Positions 41,626 to 52,395 of a stretch of 64,000 nucleotides of DNA are shown here, piece after piece. Under the pieces are notes generated by a model. That model worked only from the letters and a program-made list of their open reading frames with translations. It did no database searches and was not told the DNA's origin. How positions within the stretch are numbered: position 1 is the first letter of the stretch; every line of letters starts with the position of its first letter. Both the position numbers and the translations under genes were made by a program. Origin of the DNA: Closterium sp. Naga37s-1 (taxonomy: Eukaryota; Streptophyta; Zygnematophyceae; Desmidiales; Closteriaceae); the NCBI GenBank assembly GCA_947471745.1, contig CANJKZ010001028.1, positions 714,501-778,500 of the forward strand, given 5' to 3'.

Positions 41626-42903
41626 AGCGGTCAAGCACGGAGGGGGGGGCGCGACCAGTAAAAGTAGCAGCAGTAGCAGTAGCAGCAGTAGCAGGAGCAG
41701 TAGCAGCAGTAGCAGTAGCAGTAGCAGCAATAGTAAGAGCAGCAGCAGGGGCCGATGGGGCCTAGGTGCTGGGGGCCTAGGGACCAGGGGGGCTAGGGGT
41801 CGATGGGGCCGGGCGCGGGGCTAGGGGTCAACGGGCCAGGTGCGGGGCTAGGGGTCGACGGAGGGGCCGAGCGCGGGCTAGGGGTCGACGGGGGGCCGGG
41901 CGCGGGCTAGGGATCAACGGGGCTGGGCGTGAGCTAGGGGTCGACGGGGCCGGGCGCGGGGCTAGGGGTCGACGGGGCCGGGCGCGGGGCTAGGGGTCGA
42001 CGGGCCGTGGTGCGGGCTAGGGGTCGACGCGGCCTGCGCGCGGGCTAGGGGCGACGGGGCCGGGCACGGGGCTAGGGGTCGACGGGGGCCGAGCGCGGGC
42101 TAGGGGTCGAAGCGTCGGGCGCGTGCTACGGGTCGACGGGGGGACCGGGCGCGGGCTAGGGGTCAACGGGGCCGGGCGCGGGCTAGGGGTCGAAAGGGCT
42201 GGGCGCGGGGCTAGGGGTTGACAAGCCTTGCGCGCGGGCTAGGGGCGACGTGGCCGGGCGCGGGGCTAGGGGTCGACGGGGGCCGAGCGCGGGCTAGGGG
42301 TCGACGGGCCGGGCGCGGGCTAGGGGTTGACGGGGGGCCGGGCGCGGGCTAGGGGTCAACGGGGCCGGGCGCGGGGCTAGGGGTCGACGAAGCCTGTGCG
42401 CGGGCTAGGGGCGACGGGGCCGGGCGCGGGGCTAGGGGTCGACGGGGGCCGAGCGCTGGCTAGGGGTCGACGGGCCGGGCGCGGGCTAGGGGTCGACGGG
42501 GCCGGGCGCGGGGCTAGGGGTCGACGGGGGCCGGACGCGGGGCTAGGGGTCGACTGGGCCGTGGCGCGGGCTAGGGGTCGACGGGGGGTCCGTGCGCGGG
42601 CTAGGGGTCAAAGGGGCCGGGCGTGGGCTAGGGGTCGACAGGGCCGGGCGCGGGGCTAGGGGTCGACGGGGCCTGCGCGCGGACTAGGGGCGAAGTGGCC
42701 GGGCGCGGGGCTAGGGGTCGACGGGGGCCGAGCGCGGGCTAGGGGTCGACGGGCCGGGCGCGGGCTAGGGGTCGACGGGGGGCCGGGCGCGGGCTAGGGG
42801 TCAACGGGGCCGGGCGCGGGGCTAGGGGTCGACGGGGCCTGCGCGCGGGCTAGGGGCGACGGGGCCGGGCGCGGGGCTAGGGGTCGACGGGGGCCGAGCG
42901 CGG
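41626..42903 (-). repeat. Element H leader: trinucleotide run and 27-28-bp GC-rich minisatellite
   Basis: AGCAGT-type trinucleotides cover 41655-41750. Then G-rich units such as GGGCTAGGGGTCGACGGGGC recur from about 41810 to 42903 with a spacing of about 27-28 bp. No gene. Confidence 0.88.
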
Positions 42904-42904
42904 G

Positions 42905-43128
42905 GTGACCCAAGGGATTTCCTCAAGTATGAAAGACTTGGGGGTCCCAAGGCATTGCTGGTCTAGGAGGAGGAAGATGAGGAGGAGAAGGGAGCCGAGG
43001 GGGAGATGGAGCAAATTTGTTGCTTCGGCGTCAACTGACCTCATGAGCCGTCGCCAATGGAGGAAGCTCTCGCTGGAGATGATCAAGAGGCATGGCTGGC
43101 TTCAAGGGAGGATTAGTTCAAGAGCCAC
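42905..43128 (+). pseudogene. Element I: degraded linker before RT
   Basis: It reads like the element J segment DFIKYKRIGGPKALLV to AWLASREDEFKSH, but has three in-frame stops (in PKALLV*EEED, GVN*PHEP and SRED*FKSH). Confidence 0.85.
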
Positions 43129-44658
43129 ATGGAGAATGAAACGTGGACCCTTATCAATCTGCCCCCAGGAAGGAAGGCGTTGGACTACACGTGGGTGTTC
43201 TGTGTGAAGACCGATGCGGAGGGGAGGTTGGAGAGGCGCAAGACAAGGCTTGTGATCAAAGGATTTCAGCAGAGGGAGGGGATTGACTTTCAAGAGGTGT
43301 TTGCTCCTGTTGCCAAGGCTCCTACGCTCCGGTTGTTGCTAGCAGCCGCTGCCGTTTGTGGCTGGAAGGTGGAGCAAATGGATGTGAAGACGGCGTTCCT
43401 CTATGGCGTGGTAGATGAGGAGATCTACATGAAGAAGCCAGAGGGGTATGATGATGGGAGCAGACGTGTTTGTAGGCTCAACAAGGCCATCTATGGCCTC
43501 AAACAAGCTCCAAGGTGCTGGTATGCAAGGCTGGTGGAGGCGTTGGAGGCTCTTGGCTTCAAAGTTAGCGGGTGCGACGAGAGTCTCTTCATGACCGAGG
43601 GGGAGGAGGAGAAGGTATTTCTCCTTGTCTACGACGATGACATCCTCCTCTTCTCTCCATCCTTGGAGAGGATCAAGGAGGTGCAAGGGAAGCTGAAGGA
43701 GACCTTTCAATGCAAGGCCCTTGGACCAGTGGGGTATTACCTTGGTCTCCACGTGGAGCGGGACGAGGTGAAGGGATGGTTGAGGCTTCACCAACACAAG
43801 TACCTTGCAGCCATGGGGGAGAAGTATGGGCTGGAGGAAGGGAGGAGTGTGAAGACTCCTCTACCCTCAGGGTTTCAGCTGCACCTTGATGAAGAGGAGG
43901 GTGAGGTGATGGAGTACGAGTTGCAGCGTCGGTTCCAGTCAATGGTGGGGAGCTTGATATACGCTTCGGTCAACACTCGCCCCGACATTGCGTTTTCAGT
44001 TTCACAGCTTGCTCGTGTGGTGTCTAGGCCCCTTCAAGAGCACCTGGATGCAGCAGAGAGGCTGTTGAGGTACTGCATGGCAACCTCAAGGGTGGGGCTG
44101 CAATATTCAGTGTATGGGCAGCTGAAGCAAAAGGGAGTGGAGGAGGTCAGCACAAAGACTGGTGCACCTACAAGGCGTGGGCACTTGTACCTCTTGTGTT
44201 TCACCGATGCTACCTGGGCAAGTGACATCAGTGATGCTACATCCCATGGTGGCTATATATGCTGTGTTGGAGGGAGTCCAGTGAGCCGGAAGTCTAAGAA
44301 GCAAGGAGAGATAGCTCACTCATCAACGGAGAGCGAGTACATGGCGTTGTTTCATGGAGTGAAGGAGGTGGTTTGGATGAGGAGGTTGCTTGAGGAGTTG
44401 GGGCAGGAGCAAGAGGGTCCTACACCTGTGTTTTGTGACAGCCAAGGAGCAATTGCAATGGCGCGAAATGATGTGCTCCTTGGGCTGAACAAGCACATGC
44501 ATATCAAGTGGCATTGGGTGAGGAAGGAGGTGAAGAAGGGCACCATCTCCTTGCACTACTTCAACACTACCAAGCAACCTGCAGATTTCTTGACTAAGCG
44601 GCTTGCAGAGCATCAGCATTGGAGCTGTGCCACCTTGTGTGGCATCTCCTTCAACTAA
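43129..44658 (+). CDS. Element I: reverse transcriptase and RNase H, open over 509 codons
   Basis: This is the longest undamaged enzyme-coding stretch in the window. RT (residues about 1-245) shows GFQQREGIDFQEVFAPVAK, D85 in MDVKTAFLYG, AIYGLKQAPRCWY and the active-site motif YDDD at 168-171, where the paralogue in J and most copia elements have YVDD. RNase H shows D360 (CFTDATW), E401 (SSTESEYMAL), D437 (CDSQGA) and D486 (QPADFLTK). It ends CGISFN with TAA, the true end of pol. It is the C-terminal part of a Gag-Pol polyprotein, so the first Met is internal. RT copies element RNA and RNase H degrades it. Confidence 0.9.
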   Translation: MENETWTLINLPPGRKALDYTWVFCVKTDAEGRLERRKTRLVIKGFQQREGIDFQEVFAPVAKAPTLRLLLAAAAVCGWKVEQMDVKTAFLYGVVDEEIYMKKPEGYDDGSRRVCRLNKAIYGLKQAPRCWYARLVEALEALGFKVSGCDESLFMTEGEEEKVFLLVYDDDILLFSPSLERIKEVQGKLKETFQCKALGPVGYYLGLHVERDEVKGWLRLHQHKYLAAMGEKYGLEEGRSVKTPLPSGFQLHLDEEEGEVMEYELQRRFQSMVGSLIYASVNTRPDIAFSVSQLARVVSRPLQEHLDAAERLLRYCMATSRVGLQYSVYGQLKQKGVEEVSTKTGAPTRRGHLYLLCFTDATWASDISDATSHGGYICCVGGSPVSRKSKKQGEIAHSSTESEYMALFHGVKEVVWMRRLLEELGQEQEGPTPVFCDSQGAIAMARNDVLLGLNKHMHIKWHWVRKEVKKGTISLHYFNTTKQPADFLTKRLAEHQHWSCATLCGISFN

Positions 44659-44715
44659 GGGAGGCAGCTTCAGGGAGCCGCTAAGGGATTAATGAGAGCA
44701 CGATGAGGGGGAGTT
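44659..44715 (+). other. Element I polypurine tract region
   Basis: A short 3' region ending in the purine run GATGAGGGGGAG, directly before the LTR start TGTTGTGCC. Confidence 0.75.
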
Positions 44716-45732
44716 TGTTGTGCCAAAGCACTGTAGTGGCACGGTCATCGCACTCCCATTCCACCTACAAGCCAGCTCAGCTTTTGGATTTTTTTGGGGA
44801 GGTGCTTCACCAAGTGTTTTTCAAGCCCTCAAAGTTTCAGATTTTTTGAAGCAGTTTACAAGGCATAGCAACATTTTTAGTCTCAAGACTTATGGCATCC
44901 CGGAAGTGTGTGTAACTCTTTTATTGTAGCACCCGAGTTCACCATTTCGGCTACTGACTCATTTATCAAGCTCTGATTGGTCTGAAATTCGGTGTGGCAG
45001 TCCTTCGCCGTGTTGTTTAGGTGATCACAAAGTTTCAGGACAACCCAGCATCGGAGCAGCACGTGACAGCTGTCGAAAGTTACTGTTCCGTAGTCATGGT
45101 GCACTGTTGGCAGCATTTCCCTTGCCACCCTTTCATTGTTGTCATGCCAATGGTGCACGGACAGAGAATGAGACAAGAAGTACAGGTGCTCAAGTGGGAC
45201 TCTACCACCCTTCTATTGAGAAGAGTTGTCTTCCTGGAAGTAGCTTGCAAGAGGGTGCAAGTGGGAAGACAAGCTGACTCATGGTTGGCTTGACTCACTA
45301 TTGGTAGCCTTGAGTACAGCTCTGAACATCCAAGTTTGGTTGGCTTTGCTGACCTAGCTAAGAAGTTTCCCATCCTTCTCTAGCCTTTCCCCCCTAGGAC
45401 TCAACCTTCTCTGAGTTCCCAGGGTGGTCCCAACCTCTCAAGAGTCCCCTAGGCAATGTTGTACTTACCTCTTCCTTGCATCAATGAAACTACACGTTTT
45501 CAGCCGAGCTTACATTTTCGTTCACTGCGTAGCGCATACACCTTTGATGAAAGCAAGCAATATACCGTTGAAAAGCAGACACCTGAAGCTAGATTTTCTC
45601 CAAGGTTCAGCCTCGTATGTTATTGGAGCTGATTGTGACGGCGTTTTGAACAGAGGCGGTTTGAAGTGATCAGATTCTGCTTAGGCGGTTTCAAGGGCAT
45701 CCGGACCCCTAAGTGGAGTCTAGACTATAACA
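44716..45732 (+). repeat. Element I 3' LTR (about 1,017 bp)
   Basis: It starts TGTTGTGCCA after the polypurine tract and ends GACTATAACA. The last 480 bp match the 5' LTR remnants of J (50811-51269) and L (61706-61980), which are followed by a primer-binding site. The left edge rests on the TG and the purine tract only. No gene is visible. Confidence 0.8.
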
Positions 45733-47340
45733 CATGTCAGGGTTTAGCTCCGGCAAGTCTTCATCCTCCTCAGCATCATCATATAACAAGTCGTCGTCAA
45801 CGTTGTCGTACACCGTGGTGAAGGCAGCTGGGACGAAGAAGTCAAATGGCCTCCGAAGTCCGCCTGTCCGCCGTGGTCCGACTTCTACCTCTACCTCGTT
45901 GCTAATGGTGGACTCCTCGGCGTCTGCGTGCTCGGTTTCATTTTCACCAGCGTTTGCTGCCCTCAGCATCTTAGAGCACCACAACCGGCGTCCCTGCCGA
46001 CTTCTCCCCTGTTGTCTGCTCCTCTGCCAACCACCCAGTCACCGACTGCTCCTTGGTCGGCTTGGCTGCTACCTGCTCCCCTGTCAGATGCTGCCTTGTC
46101 CCTGCCCCCTTTAGCCGACTTCACCACCGTCGGCTGCACTTCCTGGGCCTCCTCCTCCTTTGCCGGCGTCGACTTTACTCTCACCTTGACTTGCTGGACG
46201 TCACGTCGGCCACCGGCGATGCTCTTGGCCGGCGCCACAGGCGTCGCCCCACTTCTCCCCTCATTGCCGGAGGCCGACACCGGAGGCAGCCCACGCAGGT
46301 CGGCCACAAGGGGAGGGGAAAGGGGGGCAAGGGAGGGGGAGGAAAATGAGACATCCTCGACGTCCTCAGCAGCAGGCTCACCGACCTAGGTGAGCAAAGG
46401 GAGAGTCGCCGTCGAGGTGTCTTTCGGCGGGGTGGTCGGCGTCCGCCCCGACGCCGGCCCGTGCTCCGACTTCAACACCTCTTGCGACATGTTCTCGTAG
46501 AACACCACGTTGGACGTGGTGATTACGCGGTTGTTGGCGATGTCGAGGAGCTCCCAGCCCTTGCTCTCCTCCGACACGCCGAGGTGAAGGTCCCACCTGG
46601 CCTTCGGCTTCAGCTTTCCACCACGCTGCTGCTCGGGGACCAAGAACTGCGCCATGCAGCCTCATACCCATGCCAGCGACAAGTCGGGCTTCTTCCCAGT
46701 CAGCAGCTGGTATGGCGTCGTCCCCGGCTACAGCGTCGACCGCTCCAGGCAGTTGCGGACCCAGACAGCCTGCCGCAGAGTGAGGTGCCACCAATGGGAG
46801 CACGCCCATGTGCAGCAGCATCGTTCGCACCGACTACACCACCGTCCTCATCTCGCGCTCCGCCATGCCGTTCTGCTGCGGGGTGTAGGGGCAGGTCAGG
46901 TCGTGGACAATCCCCTTGCCGATCACGAAGTCGGTGAACTGCTTCCTGAGGAACTCCCCTCCTCGGTCAGATCGCAGCATCAACACCGAGTTCTTCGTAT
47001 GCTGCTCAGTCACCGCCATCCACTGCACGAACTCCTGCAGCGCATCCGACTTCTTTGCGACCGGCCTCACCCACACGTAGCAGGTCTTGCGGTCCTTCAG
47101 CAGCAAGAAGTACAAGCTGCCATCTTTGGCAGCCACCCGGAATGGCCCGCACAGGTCGACGTGCACGACGGCCAGCACGTCGTCGGCGTCGGAGCCCTGG
47201 TCGGGGAAGGTGCGTCGCGCCAGCTTCCCGCCAACACACGAGACACACGGCAAGTCGGCAACAGACGCATTGATTGTCGCGCCGTGCCTTGTCACTTGCA
47301 CAGCGCACACACCAAATCAACGTGGAGCAGACGACTGCAC
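45733..47340 (-). pseudogene. Fragment M: integrase and linker of a third copia family
   Basis: On the minus strand 47310-46834 encodes CVSCVGGKLARR (zinc domain end), VHVDLCGPF (first Asp), RSDRGGEFLRKQF (second Asp) and TPQQNGMAERE (catalytic Glu). Then come degraded integrase C-terminus, KGWELLDIANNRVITTSNVVF (46386-46655), and an acidic linker (45709-46307) with stops. RT and everything beyond are replaced by the LTR of element I. The Cys-rich zinc-domain start is degraded near 47340. It is less similar to the A-H family than to the I/J family, but distinct from both. Confidence 0.82.
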
Positions 47341-48721
47341 CTAATCAGCCACGTGGAACTCAGAATACTACACTGAGGTCGGTCTCGCCACTAATACCTG
47401 AGCGACTGTCGCGTGCCTCCGTAGAATTTCGTTGCCCGAGTAACTCGGGTTGATCGGGCAACCATCTCGTTGACCAACTTCTCCTTGTGCCCGTCGACCT
47501 CCTTAGTCGACGACCACCTTTAGTCGACCACACCAGGTCGATTTCACTTCTGGTCGGCCAACTCCAGGTCAGCCATGCTATGTGATGCCATCATTTGCAT
47601 TCACGTCTGTTTGCCTCCCATCATATGTTCGTGTGTTGCATGCGTGGTGTGAGCGTGTGCAAGAATTTGTGTTTGGTGTTGTTTGGATTTTCTGAGTGTG
47701 TGTGAGTGTTATTTGCCTTGAACAGATATCTGAAGTCACTCCTCTGCTTGAGAGCTTTCCGACGAACCGAGAATCGCCGCGATCGGGGCAAGAACGAGAA
47801 AGATATGATCTTTCGAAGTTGACTCAATATGGGGTACAGACTTTTGGGGTTGGGAAATTCGTCACCATCACTGTAGATGATGCCAAGTGGTTGGGAGAAG
47901 CCAAACCAGGTTGGCAAGTGTGGCCGAGTTGGGTGAGGTGGATGGCATGAGTTGGGAAAGTGACAAATGCCAAAGTTGGGGTGCCTACAGAGAGGAAAAT
48001 TGTGTGGTATGGGGTTTCCTTGGTTGGGGACTCCCTTGGGACCTTCCCTCTCGTCCTCCTCATCCCCTCCTACCTGGTTCAATTGCTACTCCAACTTTCT
48101 TGTGTGAACTTGTGAGATAATTGTGATTGAGTTACGTTTTCTATGGCAGCATACCCCCTAGTGCGCCGAAGTTCATAACTCGAGTTATACTCCATATTTT
48201 GATACTATTCAAATTGTGAAAGATAGCCACGGTCAAGAGCTACAACATACTCGAGTTTGAAAGAATTCTAACTGTGCGTTAATCGTCAACGACGTTTCTG
48301 CTGACGACGACTTTTTTGTCCAAAATTGTAGTTGACGATTTTGAGATATTTCAGCCCCTAATCTTCATAGACCCCGTCCTTAGTCTCTAACAAGCCAGTA
48401 CACCTGTCAGCCGACCACCCTGGTCGGCTTCCCTAGGTCGGCGTCGCCAAGTCGACGTCCCGAAGTCGGCGCCTTTCAACCCGGCAACATGCTACTCGAC
48501 GTCCCCCCTGTCGAGGTCGACATCGGCCCCTCCTCCGTCAATCACCAGGTCGACTACCCCAAAGACGGCACCTAGAAGTCGGCACCAATGCAGTGGCCCC
48601 CCGCGTAGGTCAACCACCCTCGTCGACCAGCTTGCCCACTGCTGCAGGTCGGCTGCACTCTCCCGTACACCCGACCACAAGGTCGACACCGCCCAAGCGA
48701 GGACGGGGCCACACCCAACTC
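47341..48721. other. Unassigned region with GTCGAC/GTCGGC-rich flanks
   Basis: 47390-47575 and 48400-48700 are dense in GGTCGAC, GTCGGC and AAGTCG words, while 47576-48400 is AT-richer and looks unique. I recognise no domain; the open frames (up to 153 codons) have no conserved motif and overlap on both strands. It could be an LTR or untranslated region of an unrecognised element, or a host intergenic remnant. CCCCTAATC and TTCATAACTCGAG segments near 48170-48370 resemble non-coding LTR sequence in style only. Confidence 0.4.
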
Positions 48722-50790
48722 CTGTTAACAACCATAAAGGTAAGTAACTTACTTCCTCTTAGTACCAACCAGGTGGGTAAGTAACGCACTTACTCTTAGT
48801 ACCAACCATACGGGTAAGTAACGCACATACTCTTTTTACCAACCAGACTAGTTAGTAATGCACCTACTCTTAGCACCAAATGTATGGGTAAGTAATGCAC
48901 TTACTCTTAGTACCAACCACACAGGTTAGTAATGCATTTACTCTTGATACCAACCAGACGGGTAAGTAACGCACTTAGTCTTAGTACCAACAACACAAGT
49001 ATGTAACGCACTTACTCTTAGTACCAACCACACGGGTAAGTAACGCAAATATTCTTAGTACCTACCACAAGGGTACGTATCGCAATTACTCTTAGTACCA
49101 ACCACAAGGGTAAGTATCGTACATACTCGTAGTACCAACCATACGGTTAAGTAACGCAATTAGTCTTAGCACTAACCATGTGGGTAAATAACGCGCGAAG
49201 ATTTAGTACGACCACATGGGTAATTAATGCGCGTATTCTTAGTACTAACCATACATGTAAATAATACATTTCCGTAGTACCAACCAGACGGGTAAATAAC
49301 GCACTCAGTCTTAGTACCAACCACAAGCGTAAGTAACGCACTTACTCTTAGTAGAAACCACGCGGGTAAGTAATGCACTTGTTCTTAAATCAAACCATTC
49401 TGGTAAGTAACGCACTTACTCGCAGTACCAACCAGACGAGTAGGTAACGCACTTAATCTCAGCACCAACAATCTGGGTAAGTAACGCACGTACTCTTGGT
49501 CCCACCATAAGTATAACTAACACTCTTACTCTTGGAACCAACCATATGGGTAAGTAACGCAATTACTCTTAGTACCAACCACACAGCTAAGTATCGCACT
49601 TACTCTTATTACCATTCACGCAAGTACGTAACGCACCTAGCCCTAGTACCAGGCGTACAGGTAAATAACGCAATTACGCTTAGTAACTACCACACGGGTA
49701 AGTAACACACTTAATATTTGTACCAACAACATGGGTAAGTAACGCACTTACTTTTAGTGCCAACCACACGGGCAAGTAACGCACTTGCTCTTAGTACCAA
49801 CCACATGGGTAAGTAACGCACTTCTCTTAGTACCATCGACATGGGTAAGAAACGCACTAACTCTTAGTACCAACCATAAGGGTAACTAACGTACATACTC
49901 TTATTACCAACCATACGGGTAAGTAACGCACTTCTCTTAGTACCAAACAGACAGGTAAGTAACGCACTTACTCTTAGTACCAACCATACGGGTAATTAAC
50001 GCGCTTACTCTTAATACTAACCATACGGGTAAGTAACGCATATACTCTTAGTACCAACCACACAGATAAGTAATGCACTTACTTAGTACCAACCACACTG
50101 GTAAATAACGCACTCTTAGTACCAACCGTATGGGTAAGTAACGCACTTACTGTAAGTACCAACCATACAGTTAAATTACACAATTGCTTTTAGTTCCAAC
50201 CATATATGTGAGTAACACAATTACTCTTAGTACCAACCATAAAAATAGGTATTGCACTTACTATACGCACCAACCACACAGGTAATTAACGCACTTACTC
50301 TTAAAACAAACCATACGGATAGGTAACGCACTTACTCTTAATACCAGCCACAAGTGTAAGTAACGCTCTTACCTTTAGTACCAACCGAACGGGTACGTAA
50401 CGCAATTACTCTTATTACCATCTACACAAGTAAGTAACGCACCTAGTCTTATTACCAACCATAAGGGTAAATAACTCACTTTCTCTTAGTACCAACCACA
50501 CGGATAAGTAACTCACGTACTCTTAAATTAAACCATACAGGTAAGTGGCGCACTTACTCCTAGTACCAACCACACAAGTAAGTAATGCACTTACTCCATA
50601 TACCAACCACAAGTGTAAGTAACCCACTTACGCTTAGTACCAACCAGACGGGTAAGTAACGTACCTACTCTTATTTTCAACCACAAGTGTAAGTAACGCA
50701 CTTACTCTTAGTACCAACCATATGGGTAAGTAACGCAATAACTCTTAGTGCCAACCATATGGGGAAGTAACGCACTTACATGACTTGGTC
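48722..50790 (+). repeat. 37-bp satellite array (about 56 monomers)
   Basis: Monomers in the same orientation as the arrays to the left (AGTACCAACC...GTAAGTAACGCACTTACTCTT). The 37-bp spacing is exact, for example GTACC at 49021 and 49058. The right end is cut by the LTR remnant of element J. Confidence 0.94.
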
Positions 50791-51269
50791 ATGGTTACTC
50801 CTAGGCCCCTTCAAGAGGGTGCAAGTGGGAAGACAATCTGACTAATGGTTGGCTTGACTCACTATTGGTAGCCTTGAGTACAGTTCTGAACATCCAAGTG
50901 TGATTGGCTTTGCTGACCTAGCTAGGACGTTTCCCATCCTTCTCTAGCCTTTCTCCCCTGGGACTCAACCTTCTCTGACTTCCCAGGATGGTCCCAACCC
51001 CTTTAGAGTCCCCTAGGCAATGTTGTACTCACCTCTTCCTTGCATCAATGAAACTACACGTTTTCAGCCGAGCTGACGTTTTTTGTTCACTGCGTAGCGC
51101 ATACACCTCTGATGAAAGCGAGCAATATACGGTTGGAAAGCAGACACTTGAAGCTAACGTTTGTTTAAGTTTCATTCTCGTATGTTATTGGAGCTGATTG
51201 TGATGGCACTTTGAACAGAGGCGGTTCCATGGGCATCGGCGACCCCTAAGTGGACTCTGGACTATAACA
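50791..51269 (+). repeat. Element J 5' LTR remnant
   Basis: Similar to 45247-45732 of the element I LTR; it ends GACTATAACA, two bases before the primer-binding site. Confidence 0.88.
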
Positions 51270-51309
51270 AGTGGTATCAGAGCGGTTCTTCTCTGTCCCT
51301 AAGTCAATA

Positions 51310-52305
51310 TGGAGGCTGAAGGTCTGCTCCAGCTGGGCCTAGTGGCACTGGTGGCGTGAGAGGCGCTGGGGAAGCAGGAAGAGGCGTTGCAGGCGGATCT
51401 GCATCAATAGCATCCGTTTCGTCACCAGCCAAGGATGATGTGAAGGCATTCAACCTGGAGAAGTTCTCTGGAGAGGATTGGGCATTACAGAGCTTCAAGA
51501 AGGAGCTACTATTGAACCATTATGGGCTGCTTGAAGTGATGGATGGAGAATTTAAGAGGCGTGCGAGCGAAGAAGCGACCAAGGAATGGGATCGCCGATC
51601 CAAGGATGGATTCTTCCTTCTCTCTTCATGCCTGTCATCCAACTAGCTGCACCATGTCAAGCATCTCATCAAGGATATCCAGTGTGGTCCCAAGGCATAG
51701 AAAATATTGAAGGATGTCCATGCCCCCAGCAGCGAAGTGATGGTCGTGGTGCTCAAATGACAACTCCATGCGGTGAAGATCAACGAGGGTGATGCCGTGC
51801 AAGGAGCGTTCGATCAACTCCAGGACCTCTATGTGAAGCTCTCTGCTGCTGGTGTGGACTACCCTGAGAAGATCAAGTGCTACAAGGCTCTCTCCCTGCT
51901 ACCGGAGTCGTGGGGCCCCTTGGTGGTCAACCTCAATGGCATGAAGGACTCATGGTCCCTTGAGTGGATCCGTGCTCAATTCCTTCAAGAGGAGTTTCGG
52001 AGGAAGGAGCTGACTGCCGCTGCCGGTGAAGGTGGAGGCTCTGCCTACGGCATGAAAGGCTTCAAGGGACGTGGCAGCAAGAAAGGCAAGGCCAAGGAAG
52101 GCTCTGGAGGGGAGCAGTATTCGGGAGGGAAGCGCAGCAACAAGGGAGGCAAGCGGTGTGGTGGCAAGTGTTGGTATTGCCATGTGGAAGGTCACCCGTG
52201 GTTGAAGTGTCGCAAGCTACCTGACGGGTGGAGGCCTGGTCAGCCATCAATTGAAGGCTCTAAGAGTGGCTTCCCATGGTGGAGCGAGAGAGCAGCAAGC
52301 GGGTG
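51310..52305 (+). pseudogene. Element J: gag with CCHC zinc knuckle
   Basis: An ATG at 51310 opens MEAEGLLQ, but the conserved frame (VRGAGEAGRGVAGGS onward) is shifted by one. The same shift occurs in element L, so it may be inherited. AFNLEKFSGEDW, NHYGLLEVMDGEF, then stops near 51646, 51698 and 51760, and from 51773 an open stretch with INEGDAVQGAFDQLQDLYVK, LLPESWGPLVVNLN and the zinc knuckle CWYCHVEGHPWLKC (CX2CX4HX4C) are visible. The frame ends at 52306 near the deletion that removes protease. Confidence 0.85.
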
Positions 52306-52395
52306 AAGGCGATTCGTAGCGATCGTGGTGGGGAGTTTTTGGGAGCAGAGTTTCGGAGCTGGTTGTAGCGGCACGGCATCAAGCAGCAGCTCACC
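52306..52395 (+). pseudogene. Element J: integrase second-Asp segment
   Basis: KRVKAIRSDRGGEFLGAEFRSWL followed by a TAG and RHGIKQQLT leads into the next open frame. The first catalytic Asp and the zinc domain are missing. Confidence 0.82.

Larger units (their letters stand above)
37751..42903 (-). mobile_element. Element H: copia element lacking both LTRs
   Basis: On the minus strand it contains a leader minisatellite (from 42903), an unusual short gag, protease, integrase, linker and part of RT, ending at the head-on junction with G. RNase H and 3' LTR are missing. The leader borders element I directly, so the 5' LTR is lost too. RT has an internal deletion near 38303. Confidence 0.87.
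42904..45732 (+). mobile_element. Element I: 3' half of a second copia family
   Basis: Base composition changes sharply at 42904, where the element H minisatellite meets a degraded integrase-RT linker. An intact RT-RNase H frame (43129-44658), a polypurine tract and a 3' LTR of about 1 kb follow. Everything N-terminal to the linker is missing. Elements J and L belong to the same family. Confidence 0.9.

Noticed and set aside
40543..41730. Signal peptide suggested by a long Leu run before MTPLRSS
   Set aside because: The Leu codons come from CAG/TAG trinucleotide repeats in the leader; the ATG at 41625 is the sensible start.
47621..48082. Possible host gene of 153 codons
   Set aside because: No recognised motif, overlapping frames on both strands and no neighbouring exon evidence; left as unassigned.
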